Positions 50,601-64,000 are shown, counted from the first letter of the stretch. The stretch is 64,000 bases of DNA from Antennarius striatus (GCF_040054535.1 NC_090785.1:14646501-14710500), one strand, 5' to 3'. A program made the numbers and translations. The notes: a model not told the origin generated them from the sequence alone.

Positions 50601-53600
50601 ATAAACCAAATCATTTACCGGTACACTATGCTGCTGCTCTGCTGTAACAACAAAGAGACCACAAAGCTGTTTTCCTTATTCATTCCCAAAAGAAACATTT
50701 TGTATCAGGGACCTGCTGTGCTCACATTTGTGGCAGATAACAGGGCAAATTTTTTTTGTATGATTTATTTGGTTGGAGATGGTAAACTGACAACAGCGGT
50801 GTTCTCTGGATGTCCTAAACATCTTGCTCTGTGCTCCCAAAGTCAATATCAATAACTACAGGTAGGTTAAAAACTAGCACTCACACCAACACACTACACA
50901 CACAAACACACAACACCTACCTTTTAAAAACAAAACAAAACCCCGCTTTGTATGAAGCATTCATTCACCTTTTCTGAAAACACAAAATAGAATTTCTCGA
51001 TTTATTTCCCTGAATGCCAAGAAGAAAATGCGGACTTTTGGTACCCCTCTCATATTAGCACAACACTATGTAAATGGAGGCACAGATAGTTAACTTAGTG
51101 CTACAGGTAGAAGTGGAGAAGTGGCAAGTCTTTCTAAGTTTGAAAGTGTGACCTGAAAAGCACAAAAGTATTTAACAAATAATAATGTGTCTTATTTGTT
51201 AAAGACACATCTAAGGAGCTGTGCACACCTTGTTGTTTCTAGCTGTTTCCTAGTGTTTCCAGTCTACGCTATACTAACCACTGGTTGTCTATGAAACTAT
51301 AGTTATCTTTAGACATAATGGTGTTTTTGATCTTGGCAAGAAAGTGAAAAAAAAAGAAAGAAGTATTTTCATAAGTGTCGAACTATTCAATATTTCTTAC
51401 AGACTTTTTCCAGATATTTTTAAATTACAATTTTGAATGTAACACGAGTCATCATATTGCCTAACCCCCGTAAGCAAATTAGCGTAGTACATATCCTCCT
51501 TTCCTTTTATTGACTTAGTCCAGTGTAAAGTTTTAGCTATATAGAGCAGCCTCATGTAAATTAATTGGACCATGGAAGGAAAAAGTCAAAACATTAAAAG
51601 GAACAATTACTCATTAGGGTGATTGTAAAGTGTGGCAAAGCAAGAATGTAGAGTCTAATACAGATAGGCCCTGGACAGAATGTCCACCCTAGAGACTAAC
51701 CTAAAGAATATGTTTCTGTGAGGATAAAAATAGAGTACAATCCCAAAAAAACCCCAACAAATCTTGTCATGGTTAAGACATCTGAATTCAGTAAAGACAT
51801 TTACTTTATGTAGCAGAAACTACAACATTTTGAACAAATGTGCGTTGCCCAGGAATCAAACCCAGGTCACAAGAATGGGAATCTTAGATGACCATTACAA
51901 TGGCAACGCATTTGTGAGATGTACCAGAAAATCAGTAATTGTGGATGAATGGATGGACAGACATACAGAGACCTATGTCCCTTTCCTTCCTTTCAGCCTT
52001 TGTGGTTAAAGGCTGTTACAGTCTCAAATATCTGTTTGTTGTTTGAGTTTACTGAGATTCCATGATACCAACTGATAGGGGTTTTGTTTCTTTACATTTC
52101 AAGACATCAACGGCCATTTTTTCCCCCCCAAGTGAAAAATAAATTTTAAATTTTATTATCTTATATGTGCCACAACAAAAAGACTGGATTGAGCCTGTCA
52201 CCCACATGAAGGATCATGTACAAGATAAGCAACCAAACCTAAGGAGAGAACCACAACAAAAAAACATTACTTCAGATATAAAAAGAGTATCTGCTGATAT
52301 CTGTGGGGCATCAGTAAACAAGAAGTGAAGAAACGCTGAAATCGGGGCTCTATTGTTGCTGTGGGCAAAGCTTGTTTTCCCTCACTCTCATTCACTAACT
52401 CATTCTCACACACATTCTCCAACATAAAGTGTCCACAGTCAAAAACATAAGTGAATTCTACCTGATTGTAAATTTGTGTTAACTTTGACAGCCAATGTCA
52501 GGCTCTAAGCTTGCCCAGCAGTGAGCCACATCCCTGTGATGAGTAAAGAATGGTCATTAAAGAAAAAGACCAGGGAGTTGCTGGTGAAAGTAGAGCCCAA
52601 CATGCCTGGCAAGGTCAGGAACAATGCTCCCTGGCAGGAATCTCTGTGAGGAATGGCAATGTCAGTCAGAGACCTCCTTCACCCCTTTGGACCTGTCAAT
52701 TTGCCAGTGATAATTAATCTCTCTCTGGTTAAATATAAAGATTGTAAATCACAGCATGATCCCGCACCATTAGGGAACCTTCATCTGTCAGCTACAGACC
52801 TTGGTTAATGGCCCTTTGTGAGCAGAGCACTGGCTGAGGCAGCGTACCAGCCACCTACTGGTTCTACTCATCATTTATTTCTTGTGGAGTTCTCAACATA
52901 ATGACTTATTATAATAGACAAACTTTTATTAAATGAATGGAGCATGACCTCTTTTTATTCAACTTACATTATGGACAACTTAATGATCATTGATGTTCAT
53001 TACATATGTTTAAAACATGAACTACTACAACTAATGTTGAAGTAATTATTCATAGCTTTCAATCAGTTTTTAAAGAAGGCCTTATCCATATCATCCTTAT
53101 TTCTTGACATTCACTGTGTCTGTAAGCTATCTACTGTTTATGTGAGACTAGACCTTTAATTAATGCAAACTCAGCAAGACAGTAAACACATCTTCAGTGT
53201 CTCAGAGTTCACATTAGCCTCTTGACTCTACTGTAGCACTTGATTGGTCCATAAGTGTCTCCTGCAAAACAACAAGGAGGATTAAAATTACACTGAAGCT
53301 GACCCACAGAAGATTTAAGATTGTCTCAATGGATCAAATAATTTCTGATTAATAAGGATTATATAATGTGTAGCTCATGCCAGCAACTCTGCTTTCTTTG
53401 CCTTTTCAGTGCCATACAACTCTGGAATTTGAATACATTTTTGAAAGTAACTGGTATGAGGTCCTGGTCTTCTGTCCTAGCATCTTTGCTATTCTTTCAG
53501 TAGAAAGGCAGATCATCATTGCAGTATATGCAGTATCTTTCATTTTTGTCTAAACTTCCAGCTGGAAGCTTTTTATAACTGCTCAACACACCTGGGGTTG

Positions 53601-53870
53601 TCTTCTCACCTTCGTTTGCACGTTTTAGGGATATAGCCAGGAAATATGAACAGAAACTGGAGTCAAACTGATCTGATTTACTACTACTACTAAAATTGTA
53701 CTTAAAATTCATCAGCAATAATAAATATATCATTATAAGTGATGCATAAATAATAATTAGTCATAATGAAGAACTTTGGAACTGCACAGAATAATAAAGG
53801 TGAATCAATTCACGTTAAAAATACAGTACAGTACAATACACAGGCATAATTCACTTACAGTTGTATCAAA
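47695..53870. other. 6.2-kb gene-free interval
   Basis: No recognisable coding exon. Simple sequence includes an AAACAAAT/AACGAACA array at about 48858-48912 and purine- or pyrimidine-rich tracts near 49975-50030. Many ORFs of about 60-100 codons, none with a recognisable motif or splice pattern. Confidence 0.5.
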
Positions 53871-53871
53871 G

Positions 53872-53873
53872 CG

Positions 53874-53969
<96 letters not shown>
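53872..53969. repeat. (CA)n microsatellite
   Basis: About 48 CA units, followed by an A run at 53978-53989. Confidence 0.97.
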
Positions 53970-53970
<1 letters not shown>

Positions 53971-54078
53971 GCAATTTTAAAAAAAAAAAATACAAAAACT
54001 GGGGCTGTTTTGGTTTTTAAATTAAATTTTTTTTTTAGATTAATCCAGTGCATCTCAATTTTGTTAAGCCCCCCTCTT

Positions 54079-54210
54079 TGGTGTGTGTGCGTGTGTGTGT
54101 GTATACGTGGGTGTGTGTGTGCGTATGTGATTGTGTGTGTTTGTGTTTATACACATGTGTGTATTCAGTAAGTGTGTGCTTGTGTGTGTGTGTGTGTGTG
54201 CGCGCACATG
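54079..54210. repeat. Interrupted (GT)n microsatellite
   Basis: GT-rich low-complexity tract with many interruptions, ending in GTGCGCGCACATGC, an alternating purine-pyrimidine run of the kind that can form Z-DNA. Confidence 0.9.
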
Positions 54211-54215
54211 CGGAC

Positions 54216-55660
54216 GTGTGCTCAGTGAAAAGGGCCCTACACAATAACAGAGGACTACTTACTCCCTGCTCTAACTGTTGGACTTCATGTGGTTTTTTTG
54301 TCTTTCCTGTTGTCGTCATCTGCAGCATTTTGTCCTTCTTTTATCCACATCTCTGTGAACTTCTGAGCAGGGAACGAAGGCCCACTGGTTCATTGACAGC
54401 GATGAAAAGATGTCAGACATCCGCATTATTTCATATTCATGTTCCCTTGTACAAACTAAATGATGTACGGGGTCTCCCGGGGAAAATTGGTGATGAGGTG
54501 TAAGGAGGAACCAATGATTTTCGGTTAGGTTTCTGCCTGGAAGCATTAACAGTTTTCTTACTGCTGAAATCGGAATATTTTGCTGTTTGATGTCAGCTAT
54601 TGGTCAGTTAACTGAGAAACTTAATGGAAATAAAACAGAGTAATCAAACATAAAGCAGCATGTTGGACTTTTGATCAGTGCGTCATTCATTTAAGTGCTG
54701 TGGAATTCCTATGTAGATTTAAGCTTGGCTTAGTTTCTACACCCCTGAGGATAAAATTCATTCAACAGAGGTAGAGATGTAAAAACCAGAAGGGGTATGA
54801 TTCCCCCATCACCCCCACCAAATTGCACCCTGTATATATCTGAATGAAACACAAACCAGCATCAGAGCAGCTGTTTTGACTCCAAACAGTTTGGTTTTTA
54901 TCTCACATTGACAGTTGCAACATGAACTCAACAGCGAATATGTGAGGCATGATAGGTTATGGAATGAAATACAGAACGCTTCAAGCATCGACACAGCCTG
55001 TTCATGGTCAGCACTGATGGATAATGAGTATAAAGTATATTCAATGGGCAGAGTATTGACTGTGTTTGTCCTTCACTTTAACACACCTCTCTGAACATCC
55101 TTGTAAGCATAGAGTCAAGCTTTTAATTGCTTGTACACAGCCCTGTGACGCACTTCACAGTGATCATTATCTAATGGTTGCTTTCTGCTCAGCATCTTTA
55201 TTAAAAAAACAAACTGCCTTACATCCCTTTGGACACAGCATTATATCAACCAAAATAAAGTTGTTTGTGTATGTGCTTGTAGGAGGTAAACTCTGAGATG
55301 GTCTTTGAATGAGCTGCTAGCTTGTGTGCCGTCGTGTTTGTTAAATGCTTTGTTGGAAGTCAGACACTCAGCTTCCCAGGCTGCACTCAACACTACCGAT
55401 TGTATCCTTAAGTCATGAGGCTGTTTCATGCTGGGCCCCCATGGGTGAGGGAGGAATGACAGGATGGCAGAAGAGGCAAACAAATGTGAGCACACAAACA
55501 AACACACACAGAGTCACCTTTAAAGTGTGTGAGAGCTCCCTGATGCCAGTGCTACCATACTGCATGACTAATGCAGCCCTCCAGTCACTGTTTCTTCTCG
55601 CTCAGTCCCCGAGAGCTGAATTAATTGGCTGTCATCATGGTAGCTCTCACTCTTCTATGG
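54216..55660. other. Gene-free interval between microsatellites
   Basis: No credible coding exon, no recognised repeat. Confidence 0.5.
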
Positions 55661-55661
<1 letters not shown>

Positions 55662-55716
<55 letters not shown>

Positions 55717-55723
55717 ACACACA

Positions 55724-55809
<86 letters not shown>

Positions 55810-55820
55810 CACGCACGCAT
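55662..55820. repeat. (CA)n microsatellite, long
   Basis: About 145 bp of CA with two ACGTAC interruptions, then an imperfect ATGCACGCACGCATGTGCACG end. Confidence 0.97.
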
Positions 55821-58470
55821 GTGCACGAAATGATCAAGACAAATAAACCAAGCCAACATGGCATTTCAGTGACAGGTAACCATGAACACTTTGTGCAGCA
55901 TTCGATGATGGATTCGCACTTTGGGGTTCCCATCAAACAAACAGACCACCTCCTGAAATGCACAAAATAAGGCCACTAGATGGTAACGTTTAAATTGCTG
56001 AATACACTAAGTTTAATGTATATTTACAAACCACTAATGTTTCTCATCAAAACGTTCCACAAATTGCTACCAGATCATGTTCTCAGTGTTTTGAGATGGG
56101 AAGCATCATTTAATGCCATGGGCCAAGTTATGAACACCTGAGCTACTGGTTTGTCTACAATTAAAAATTAAACTGAGGAACTAGTTAATAAGTGATCTTT
56201 AGAAGTTTTTTTTATTTCTCTCACTTTGGACTTGTCATGCTAAGCTAAGCTAATCATCACCTGGCTGTTACACTTTCATGCAATCAAGTCAAAGAGCATT
56301 ATGATGCTTTAAATAACTACTGTTGTCATGTTTCATATTTGCAGCGACTTGCTAACACCTGAAACCTGCTAACATGCAAACAGTGTAGCCCGAGATTTCT
56401 TTTCCTGCATTTTGTTTCAATAAAGTATTGGATTTTCTTTCATAACAGGTGATGATGGTTTTACAGTCATGTTGCAATGACATGAGAAGTCTGTCCTCAT
56501 TTTCACCAGATGGAAGATGCTGTAGGTGTCTGAAATCCCCAAATTCTCAGACTCTGAAATTGCAGTTCTCATGTACTGTACTGAACTGTTCCTTTGACTT
56601 TTCTTCTCTGGAGCAATATCACAGTAATACAAACCAGCTTATGTTGAATATGTTTATTAATAGACCCATAGATATCAGTGATGGATGATATCACCCAGTT
56701 GCCTCTTTGCATACAGCACAATGAACAGATAATAAAATCTCTTTCATTTGAACGGTTTTGCCTTCCAGTTTTAGGCCACTTAAAAGAAAAAGACCTGCCT
56801 CTCCCCCCTTACTTGTGAATCCCTTGAACCACTAACAACATTTGTGTTTCCCAACTGTTCGCTCAAACTGAAATAATAATAGAGTGTCATAGTGACCCTC
56901 TGCCTTTGCATAAAACTGTTAGTAGTCATGCAGTATAATATCCTGTTTGTCTGTAAGCGATTTTCTTTTAAAGGATTTCATTTTCGTCTGAGGGATGATT
57001 ATCAGTTTAATATGGAAGCAGAAACAGATCTCATCAGACAGTGACCAGGATGTGTTGTGATCTGTACATCATCCCAGACAGAGGGGGCTTTATCTTTTAA
57101 TGACCTCAGACGTGTTTTACTCACGTTTGTGAGGGGAGGTCTGCGGAGGAGGGATCACTGTGCCTGTCTCTTGGTCCTTAGAGCTTTTCCTCTCTGTAAG
57201 ACTCCAGATGTTGCTGTCTGCTCATTTAGGATGAGGCTGAGCAGTCATGTGTGAGAGAGGTGCTCCACAACAGGATTTGAATTTAAAGTAAAGCTCTGTC
57301 ATGGCTCCTTACATTTTCATGTATTTGAAGCTATTTACCAAATTATCAGTATCATTGTCAGTTATTAAGTTGTGATGAACCTTAAGACAATCACTGCTTG
57401 TGTTGCTTGATTAGCGACGGCAGCTTAAATAGGTCTTATATTTTCATTGTTGAATAGCTGAATACACTAAATTATATATATTGTCTCCCACCAAAAACAC
57501 TTGAGACTAAAATACACTCTGGGTTTGCCATATAATCTACACTGGGTTAGATTTGTTTGAAATGTAGTCAACAAACAATATTACTTAGTAATTGCATGCT
57601 AGGTATTTGCATAATCCAATGGTTTAAAGAAATGTAGTATAATCAAGTAACATTTGCATCATATACTAAAAACAGATACTGCCACAAATATTTGAATTCT
57701 ACAATTATGCAGAAACATATGTAATGGTTATACAGTTTTTATAGTTAGCATTACAATCTGTCAGGTCAAATGTACCTTACAAAAACAGTACTTATATCTA
57801 CAACAAGTTCAGATCTTGGTTGAAAATATTTTTTATAATAAAGAAATATAAATTAATTTTAATTCTGTCATACATTATTCTAAATCTTGCTTCTAAAGTT
57901 GCTGATATGGAACAGTGATTTAAGTGGATGTTTTTGTATTCACTTGTGTAACATGCGAGCTTAATGCTGAAAATAATATCAACTAACATTTTCACACTGC
58001 ATTTGTTGCAGGCCCTAGGTGGCCGGGACAAACATTCAGACAATGTTGTCCTGTTAAACAGGAGAAAGAAGCACACAGAACGTTGTTGTTGTTATCAGAC
58101 TGGTTGCTCTCTTTAGAATGAGGGGTGAGCTTCCTATCTGCAGGTAACTTCTTCTTACCAAAGTGGAAGATAAGTGAAAACGCCCCTATACTGCCCCCTA
58201 CTGTCCCAGGTAAATTCCTATTAATTACAGACACATTGACAAGTGACAGCTCCCAAAATGAATTCAAAACACAAAATAAAATAAATAAAACAACACAAAA
58301 ATGTGACTACATTCTAGGTGTGTCACACAATAAACCTCACAAAACCCAAGGTCTTCTTTGACAAGATTCATTCATTCATTTATTTTCCTAATCCGCACAG
58401 AGACGTAGATAAACACGCACCTGATAAGTATAAGAAATGATAAATAATTTCCAAATTTCCTCAAAGGGTG
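55821..58470. other. Gene-free AT-rich interval
   Basis: Nothing recognisable apart from short chance ORFs. GCTGAATACACTAA occurs at about 55999 and again at about 57459 with similar AT-rich flanks, possibly two remnants of an unknown repeat. Confidence 0.45.
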
Positions 58471-58471
58471 G

Positions 58472-58572
<101 letters not shown>

Positions 58573-58671
58573 CAGATGAGATATTTCAGTCTGAAACTTT
58601 TGCCATTAAAAGCATGTTTTCCACAAGACATTTCACCTACAGCTGTGTTTACGTTTGCCTTTAGTTTCCAG

Positions 58672-58845
58672 GTAACATTGACTCAGCTTCAGGTAGAACT
58701 GGAGCCCGATGCCTTGCACAAGGATCCTTTAGCCGTTACGTTGGAATGGAGGACACTGGACCGACATCTAACTTTCACTATCCTAACGAACTGGCAGGCA
58801 CAGCACACCAAGCTCCAAGTGGCAGAGATCAAATGGACCATACCG
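58672..58845 (+). other. Candidate isolated exon, product unknown
   Basis: 174 bp between an acceptor-like tract (GCCTTTAGTTTCCAG) and a donor (ACCG|GTAATT). Two of the three forward frames are open across it. One contains VTLTQLQVELEPDALH and LQVAEIKWTIP; the other contains RYVGMEDTGPTSNFHYPNEL. Neither matches a family I recognise. The length is a multiple of three. It could be an exon of a gene running beyond the window, a non-coding RNA exon, or chance. Confidence 0.25.
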
Positions 58846-60084
58846 GTAATTGGGAGGTCTCTTTACCTCTTTGCCAAATCACCATCTCTCCTGTGTCACT
58901 ATGTACTAATCCACTTATTTCTGAAAATGATCATGGAGGGTGTTGATAACACTTGAGTGAAATCTAATCATAAAACATAATCTTGTTATCCTGGTAGGTG
59001 ACAAATGAAAATCCTTCTCATGTGCCAAGAAAATCATCTCTGCTTTCTATTTGTGTGACCTAGTGGAAGATTCAAGGTGCTTTGAGGATGAGCATGATGT
59101 ATTGTTGTGTCTTAGTTGTGAGAGGCAGAAAAATAATATCACATTAACACTTGATTTCCATTTTTCATAAATAATTTCTTTTCAGTTCCATTTTCAGGAA
59201 CATATTTCATTCTTCAGCATAACTGAAGACTATATAACACCAGTAATACTGCTTACCTCTAAATTATGATTTAGTGTTGAAATGAAACATGAAACATATC
59301 TGAGATATGCCCTCTGGAAATGTTTATACAACAGTACAGTGTGCTCACACAGCCTGACAAGCAGCTATTTCTGTTCCATTATCATCCACAACACAACCTT
59401 CCAACATGTCTGCTGAATGAGTTTAAATATTTATTTTACTGCTATATGTGCAGCAGCATCCTTGCTATATGCAAGTCAGTGTAGATACTTATTCACACTG
59501 TTACAGGAGACAGATTGTAAGAATTTAAGATAAATAATGAATGGTGGGTTATTTTCACACCATTTTGTTGACAGTGGTTTCCTCACAAATCAAAATTTAT
59601 GGCCTTCATAATTAATAGTGATGACTCCACTTCTGTCTGTTTAGCCTTTGTTAGGGCAAAACAAAATGAAAGGTTGACATTTCTCAGATTATTTCCGATT
59701 GATCTTGCACATCCCACTGAGAAGCTGCAAATAAGAAAGGGCAACTAGCTTTTCTTTTGAATGTGTGGACATCCACGGGATTTGCCATTCAGCAAAGTGC
59801 AAACCGACAAGAAAAAGTCTCATTAAATCTGTGTTTTGCTACAGAGCAGAGGGAGACACGCACGCACACATACACACACACACGCACGCACGCACGCACG
59901 CACGCACACACATACTGTATATAACATGGAAAAGTCATTGCTCATTTAATTTGAATTGGTATTAGTTATTTTATTTAATAGTTATTTGATTGCATTAATC
60001 TTTATTTGTCATATGATGTCATTATTCAGTCAAATTTCATGTGAAAATTAATCTGACATTTGACCAAAGCATAGTGGCAGATAT
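58846..60084. other. Gene-free interval
   Basis: AT-rich; only a short CACG/CACA run at about 59858-59910 stands out. Confidence 0.5.
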
Positions 60085-60423
60085 CTACACAGTCCCAGGT
60101 TTGAATCCTTTTACCACACTTTGCTGTGAGGAGTTTGTATGTTCTCCCCGTGTCTGTGTGGGTTTTCTTCAGGTTCTCCAGCTTCCTCCCACCACCAAAA
60201 GTAATATATTTTTTGCCAGCACTGTTATCCCCCATTGTTTTGTAGCCTGTAGTGCTGTTGCCTCAAAGCAAAATTGGTCTGATATCAATGCCTTTCTGTG
60301 TGGAGTTCTGTGTGTAAGTTCTCACCATGTCTGTGTGGTTCTCTCTGGGTTCTCCAGCTTCCTCCTACCTCTGAAAGCATGCAGCTGAGGTGAATTTATC
60401 ACTCCACATTAAATTATCCATAG

Positions 60424-60454
<31 letters not shown>

Positions 60455-60608
60455 ACTGGTTGCTTGTCTTTTGTGTGGCCTCGCAATGAGCTGGCATCTT
60501 ATCTGGGGTGTACCCCACCTTTTGCTCATAGTCATCTATGATAGACTTCCGCAGACCTGTGATAAGCAGCTGCTGGGACGACTGAAATTGTCTCAGCTAC
60601 AAGAAAAT
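60085..60608 (+). mobile_element. Two decayed SINE family A copies in tandem
   Basis: Two successive segments each resemble the family A body. First: TTTGAATCC, TATGTTCTCCCCGTGTCTGT and CTTCCTCCCACC (about 60085-60200). Second: CTGTTGCCTC, TGTGTGGTTCTCTCTGGGTT, CTTCCTCC, a TG run and CTGTGATAAGCAGCTGCTGG (about 60245-60600). Both are much more diverged than the copies at 46-47 kb. The second leads straight into the GGAT array. Confidence 0.75.
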
Positions 60609-60686
60609 GGATGGATAAATGGATGGATGGATGGATGGATGGATGGATGGATGGATGGATGGAGGGATGGATGGATGGACGGACAA

Positions 60687-60718
<32 letters not shown>

Positions 60719-60726
60719 ATGGATGG
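60609..60726. repeat. (GGAT)n microsatellite
   Basis: About 29 units, with a few substitutions. It lies at the 3' end of a SINE copy, as the (CCAT)n at 34930 does, so it probably expanded from the SINE tail. Confidence 0.97.
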
Positions 60727-61310
60727 AATGGGCCTCAAAAGTCTGCCATGTGTAAATCCAAACTAATAATTTGGGTGTAAGGGAAAAACCTAGTGTACAA
60801 GTGAGACAAGTCAAATCAAGTCCAGTTTATTCATAAAATGCTTTGAAAAGCTATTGGGTCAGACGGAAGCGCCTCACTACCCTCAGTCTAGAAGCTAGTG
60901 GAAAGATGCTAGCACAGGTGTGATGGTGCCTCACTTCCACTGCCAGTACTGCACCAGCAGATTTCCACATCAGGTGGCAGGTGTGACACAGATAGCTGGC
61001 TGCTTCCCAAGTTATTTGGAACGGTTACATCAAGGTGTGGCTTTTGTAATTGGATTTACTACCAAATGTCTAATGCACGAGGAAATAGAGCCATTAGGTA
61101 GACTGATGGTTGGGAAGAAGTTAATTGTAGGGCCTGACAAAACATGCTCTTCAACTGCAGAAATGACGGGGATCCTAAATGTGTGGGAGCATGTCTATAC
61201 AGTATGAGCAAGGGACACAAAGGTATTTGGGACAGCAGGGAGGGAGGGACAGTTGAGTGATTGTAGCCAGGTAGTGGAAAGTTAGATTAAATGTTGTGGA
61301 AATTTTACTG
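60727..61310. other. Gene-free interval
   Basis: A 95-codon ORF at 60920-61207 has no recognisable motif; nothing else seen. Confidence 0.45.
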
Positions 61311-61408
61311 TTTTTATTAACTGTTCTAATCCCAGAGGTGAAATTAAGAATCCACTCTACACACAGGTTAGTGGGTACATGCATACTGTATATAATGTGT
61401 ACAGACCC

Positions 61409-61499
<91 letters not shown>

Positions 61500-61750
61500 C
61501 TGTGGGCATGCAGGTGAGGGGGAGGTAGAGCGGCAGGCAGCTCCTTCATGGTACGCCTCCAGTGAGCAACTTGTAAAGGGGATGACGGATGACACCTTGC
61601 TCAAGGGCGCCTCAGCAGTGCTCGAGAGGTTAGCTGACACCTCCCCCTGTCAGCTCACACTCCGAGGTGATTGGGCGGGAGCGGGAGTCGAACCGCCGAT
61701 CTTGAAGCATTGGATGACCCGCTCTACCGCTGCTCTACTCGGCAGTGGCT
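61311..61750 (-). mobile_element. SINE family B, full copy with internal CA microsatellite
   Basis: On the minus strand the head at about 61750-61670 has box A CGGTAGAGCGGGTCATCC and box B CGGTTCGACTCCCGC. The body has CCTTGAGCAAGGTGTCATCC and GGAGCTGCCTGC, then a TG run (CA at 61409-61497 as written) and the GTTAATAAAAACAG tail. It is less decayed than the copy at 21657, especially in box B. Confidence 0.85.
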
Positions 61751-64000
61751 CAATTTGTGTAGTTTCTTCAACGAATTGCTGATAATTGATAGTTTATTGT
61801 CATGTCAAACTTTTTTCTGCTTTCTGTCCTCTTTCCTGCATTGTGTCCTCAGAGGAAGTAGACTTGGAGGTGAGTTTGGTTTTTCTGAATTCGAGTAGGG
61901 CAAGAACATTAGAGATGTCTACACAGCTTGAATTAGACCAGGTTATTAACTCCTCTGTGCTCAGGCAGGAGTAACAAGCTCCAAGTTAGCGAGATAGAGA
62001 GGAAGCTATAAAGCGCAGGAGACCTTGTTAGCTGACAGTTGGTTTATTGTACGGGAATAAGAGACAAGTAATTTAAGTTTGGGAACACTATGAAACGAGG
62101 TGGAAACCTATTCCACATATGACCTGAGATTTCCTCCTCAGCCAGAGAGAAAAAGGTCAGCCACAGTGTAAAAAACAAATTTAATGTGAGGGTGGGCTAG
62201 AAAAAACCCTGCACAACAATAAAAGAGTCCACAATACCGACAAATTCAGTGGTGACGACACTGGATGAGACATGAAAATGAATCACCGCAGATAAAGCAT
62301 TTGTCATGATTTATAACAAGTTAAGATATAAACACAGAGAACTGAGGAAGGACACATCCAACAGTACAACACAGTCAAACATCAAACCCAGAGTAATCAT
62401 CATTAATGAGCCCAACAAATCAGACGTAAATGTGACAATGTCTGAAAATGATAGCTAAGCCACCACCTTAGCCACGGGCATCAGGGGAAAGAAACAGTTC
62501 TGTTGATGTGGGAGCAGGTCGGTCTGCTGCTCTGACTACTTTACTCTGAAGCTGTGCTGTTATAAGGCAGCAGATGCTATTGAGGCTTCATTGTCTTGTT
62601 GAAATAAGCAGTGACTTTTTAGAAAAGTACATGATCTAGGTGGCAGCATGTTCTGTTCCAAGATGTTTATGCAATAATTGTTTCTGAAAAAGATGCGCAA
62701 GTAACTAATACCAAGGGTGCGTACACACCCCTATACCATCGATTATTGCACTTCACTAACAAACTGGATGCTCTTTTTTCTCTCTAGCCCTGAGGACATG
62801 ACATCCACGATTTCTAAAAACTTTTTGTAACGTGGATACTTTTCGGATACTTTTCCTCTTTATGTTCATCCATCGCATTTGAGCTCAGGTTCAAAGAAGA
62901 CAGGTGAAAGATTCTGTTAGGAACGGAGGGAGTTTAAGGAGGTTGAGAATATCATACTCTTCTCCAGATAGATGTTGTATTTAGGAGGAACACAATAGGA
63001 GCAACTGTCTTTCATATTACAAGCACCAACCAGGGGCCAGTGATGAGATGGAGTGGAGCAGACAAGTGCATTCGTCTTTGTACCAAGTTGCACTAAGGAA
63101 TCATGAAGGACTGCAGAACATGATGCTCTAGAGGATAGGGAGCATCATGCAGCTTCAGCAGCAGGCTGAAGAGCAGTATCAACAGGCATGATTGGGCAAT
63201 GGATCTGGTATGATTTGGATAATTTTGCTTCTAGCTGTGTAACATTATTTGGCAAGGGACACAGCTGGACGCAAAGGCAAGCAGAGCCAGTGATTGGAGA
63301 TGCAGGGGCTGGAGAGAAAAGGGAGGCCAGAATGGGGTTAAAACTACATGAAGTGTTTAGTAACAAGTTACAAAGGCAGTGGCAACTAACAGGAAGATCA
63401 GAGACAGTTCAGCAAGAAAAGTTGTATGAAGTATTTTGTGGCTCCAGAGGGAACTGTACAAAGGCTATTAAATGTCTTCAAGTGGAGTGTCTATGGAGAC
63501 AGTGTCAGCTGTGGCTCAAGACTACACGTTTGAACAGTAACTGTAGTCTGCTCCTCAGCCACGCTTGAGTTGAGGGACCAGAGGTGTCACTAACTGCAGC
63601 TTATATAACTCATTCATTGTTGATTATCTAAGCACAAGATTCCTCAGGGTGAAGGATGTAGAACTAAAAATCTGATATTGTTTATGTGTATTGTTGTAAC
63701 TCAAGCTTGCTTTTCAGGATTTCCTCATTTCTTTCCTTCGTAAACAGGCTGAAACATAATTGAAATACACACTTTAAATAATTAATAGATACGTGGCAAG
63801 AGTAGCACTGTGTAATCATTCAAGTGCTCTTTGGTGAGAGGATGAAACATTCACTGTTAACCAGGAGACGCCAGCCAAAGAAAGTGTCTTGCCAAGACAC
63901 AGCAACGAGATTAAAAAGCCTCCATTAAATGGTTCGTTCAAAGAGGAAACACGCTCCAGCTGCTGGCCTGCATCCAGTCAAAGAACTAGGCCACTGCACC
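61751..64000. other. Gene-free interval to the window edge
   Basis: A 126-codon ORF at 63188-63568 (+) is the longest non-repeat frame here, but its Trp/Gln/Cys-rich sequence matches nothing I recognise and no splice context supports it. No repeat family recognised. Confidence 0.45.

Noticed and set aside
60532-60814. Ser-Ile-His-Pro and Trp-Met-Asp-Gly repeat proteins
   Set aside because: Translations of the GGAT microsatellite.
63188-63568. 126-codon ORF as a gene
   Set aside because: No recognisable motif, no splice context, and odd composition; probably chance.

Overview
The window looks like nuclear DNA of a ray-finned fish, most likely a spiny-rayed (percomorph-like) teleost. The evidence is split genes with short GT-AG introns, long CA/TG, TA, CTGT and GGAT microsatellites, fish-type tRNA-derived SINEs, a Tc1/mariner relic, pogo-like MITEs and an RTE-type LINE fragment. 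I found no prokaryotic features, CRISPR arrays or canonical tRNA/rRNA genes.

The left 39 kb is gene-rich. In order: an intronless-CDS neuropeptide Y receptor of the Y2/Y7 type (+, 1928-3043); prelid1, five coding exons (+, 6542-9959); mxd3, six coding exons (-, 14214-11827); fam193b, ten coding exons (+, 15452-25676); ddx41, seventeen coding exons (+, 27754-33279); the decayed remains of a dok3-type adaptor gene (+, about 34699-37211); and a single-exon atonal-type bHLH gene of the atoh1 group (-, 38816-38073). PRELID1-MXD3 and FAM193B-DDX41-DOK3 are also neighbours, in the same relative orientations, on human 5q35, so this is a compacted version of an old vertebrate block. The block position suggests the receptor is Y7 rather than Y2. 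I assembled each multi-exon gene by hand from splice sites and reading-frame phase. All five intact genes read through without a frameshift.

The genes are not one pathway. prelid1 moves phosphatidic acid inside mitochondria; mxd3 is a MAX-partner repressor; ddx41 is a DEAD-box RNA helicase; fam193b is a poorly understood nuclear/cytoplasmic protein; the NPY receptor and atoh1 are signalling and neurodevelopmental genes. The most notable observation is that the dok3 locus, sitting exactly where synteny predicts it, carries in-frame stops, frameshifts and a SINE tail inserted in its PH domain. Its neighbours are intact.

From about 39 kb to the right edge I find no confident protein-coding gene. 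It holds repeats (an RTE reverse transcriptase fragment, several SINE copies, microsatellites), an uncharacterised diverged duplication of about 170 bp, and one weak candidate exon at 58672-58845. This 25-kb gene-poor flank lies upstream of atoh1 and could hold its regulatory elements, but that is inference.
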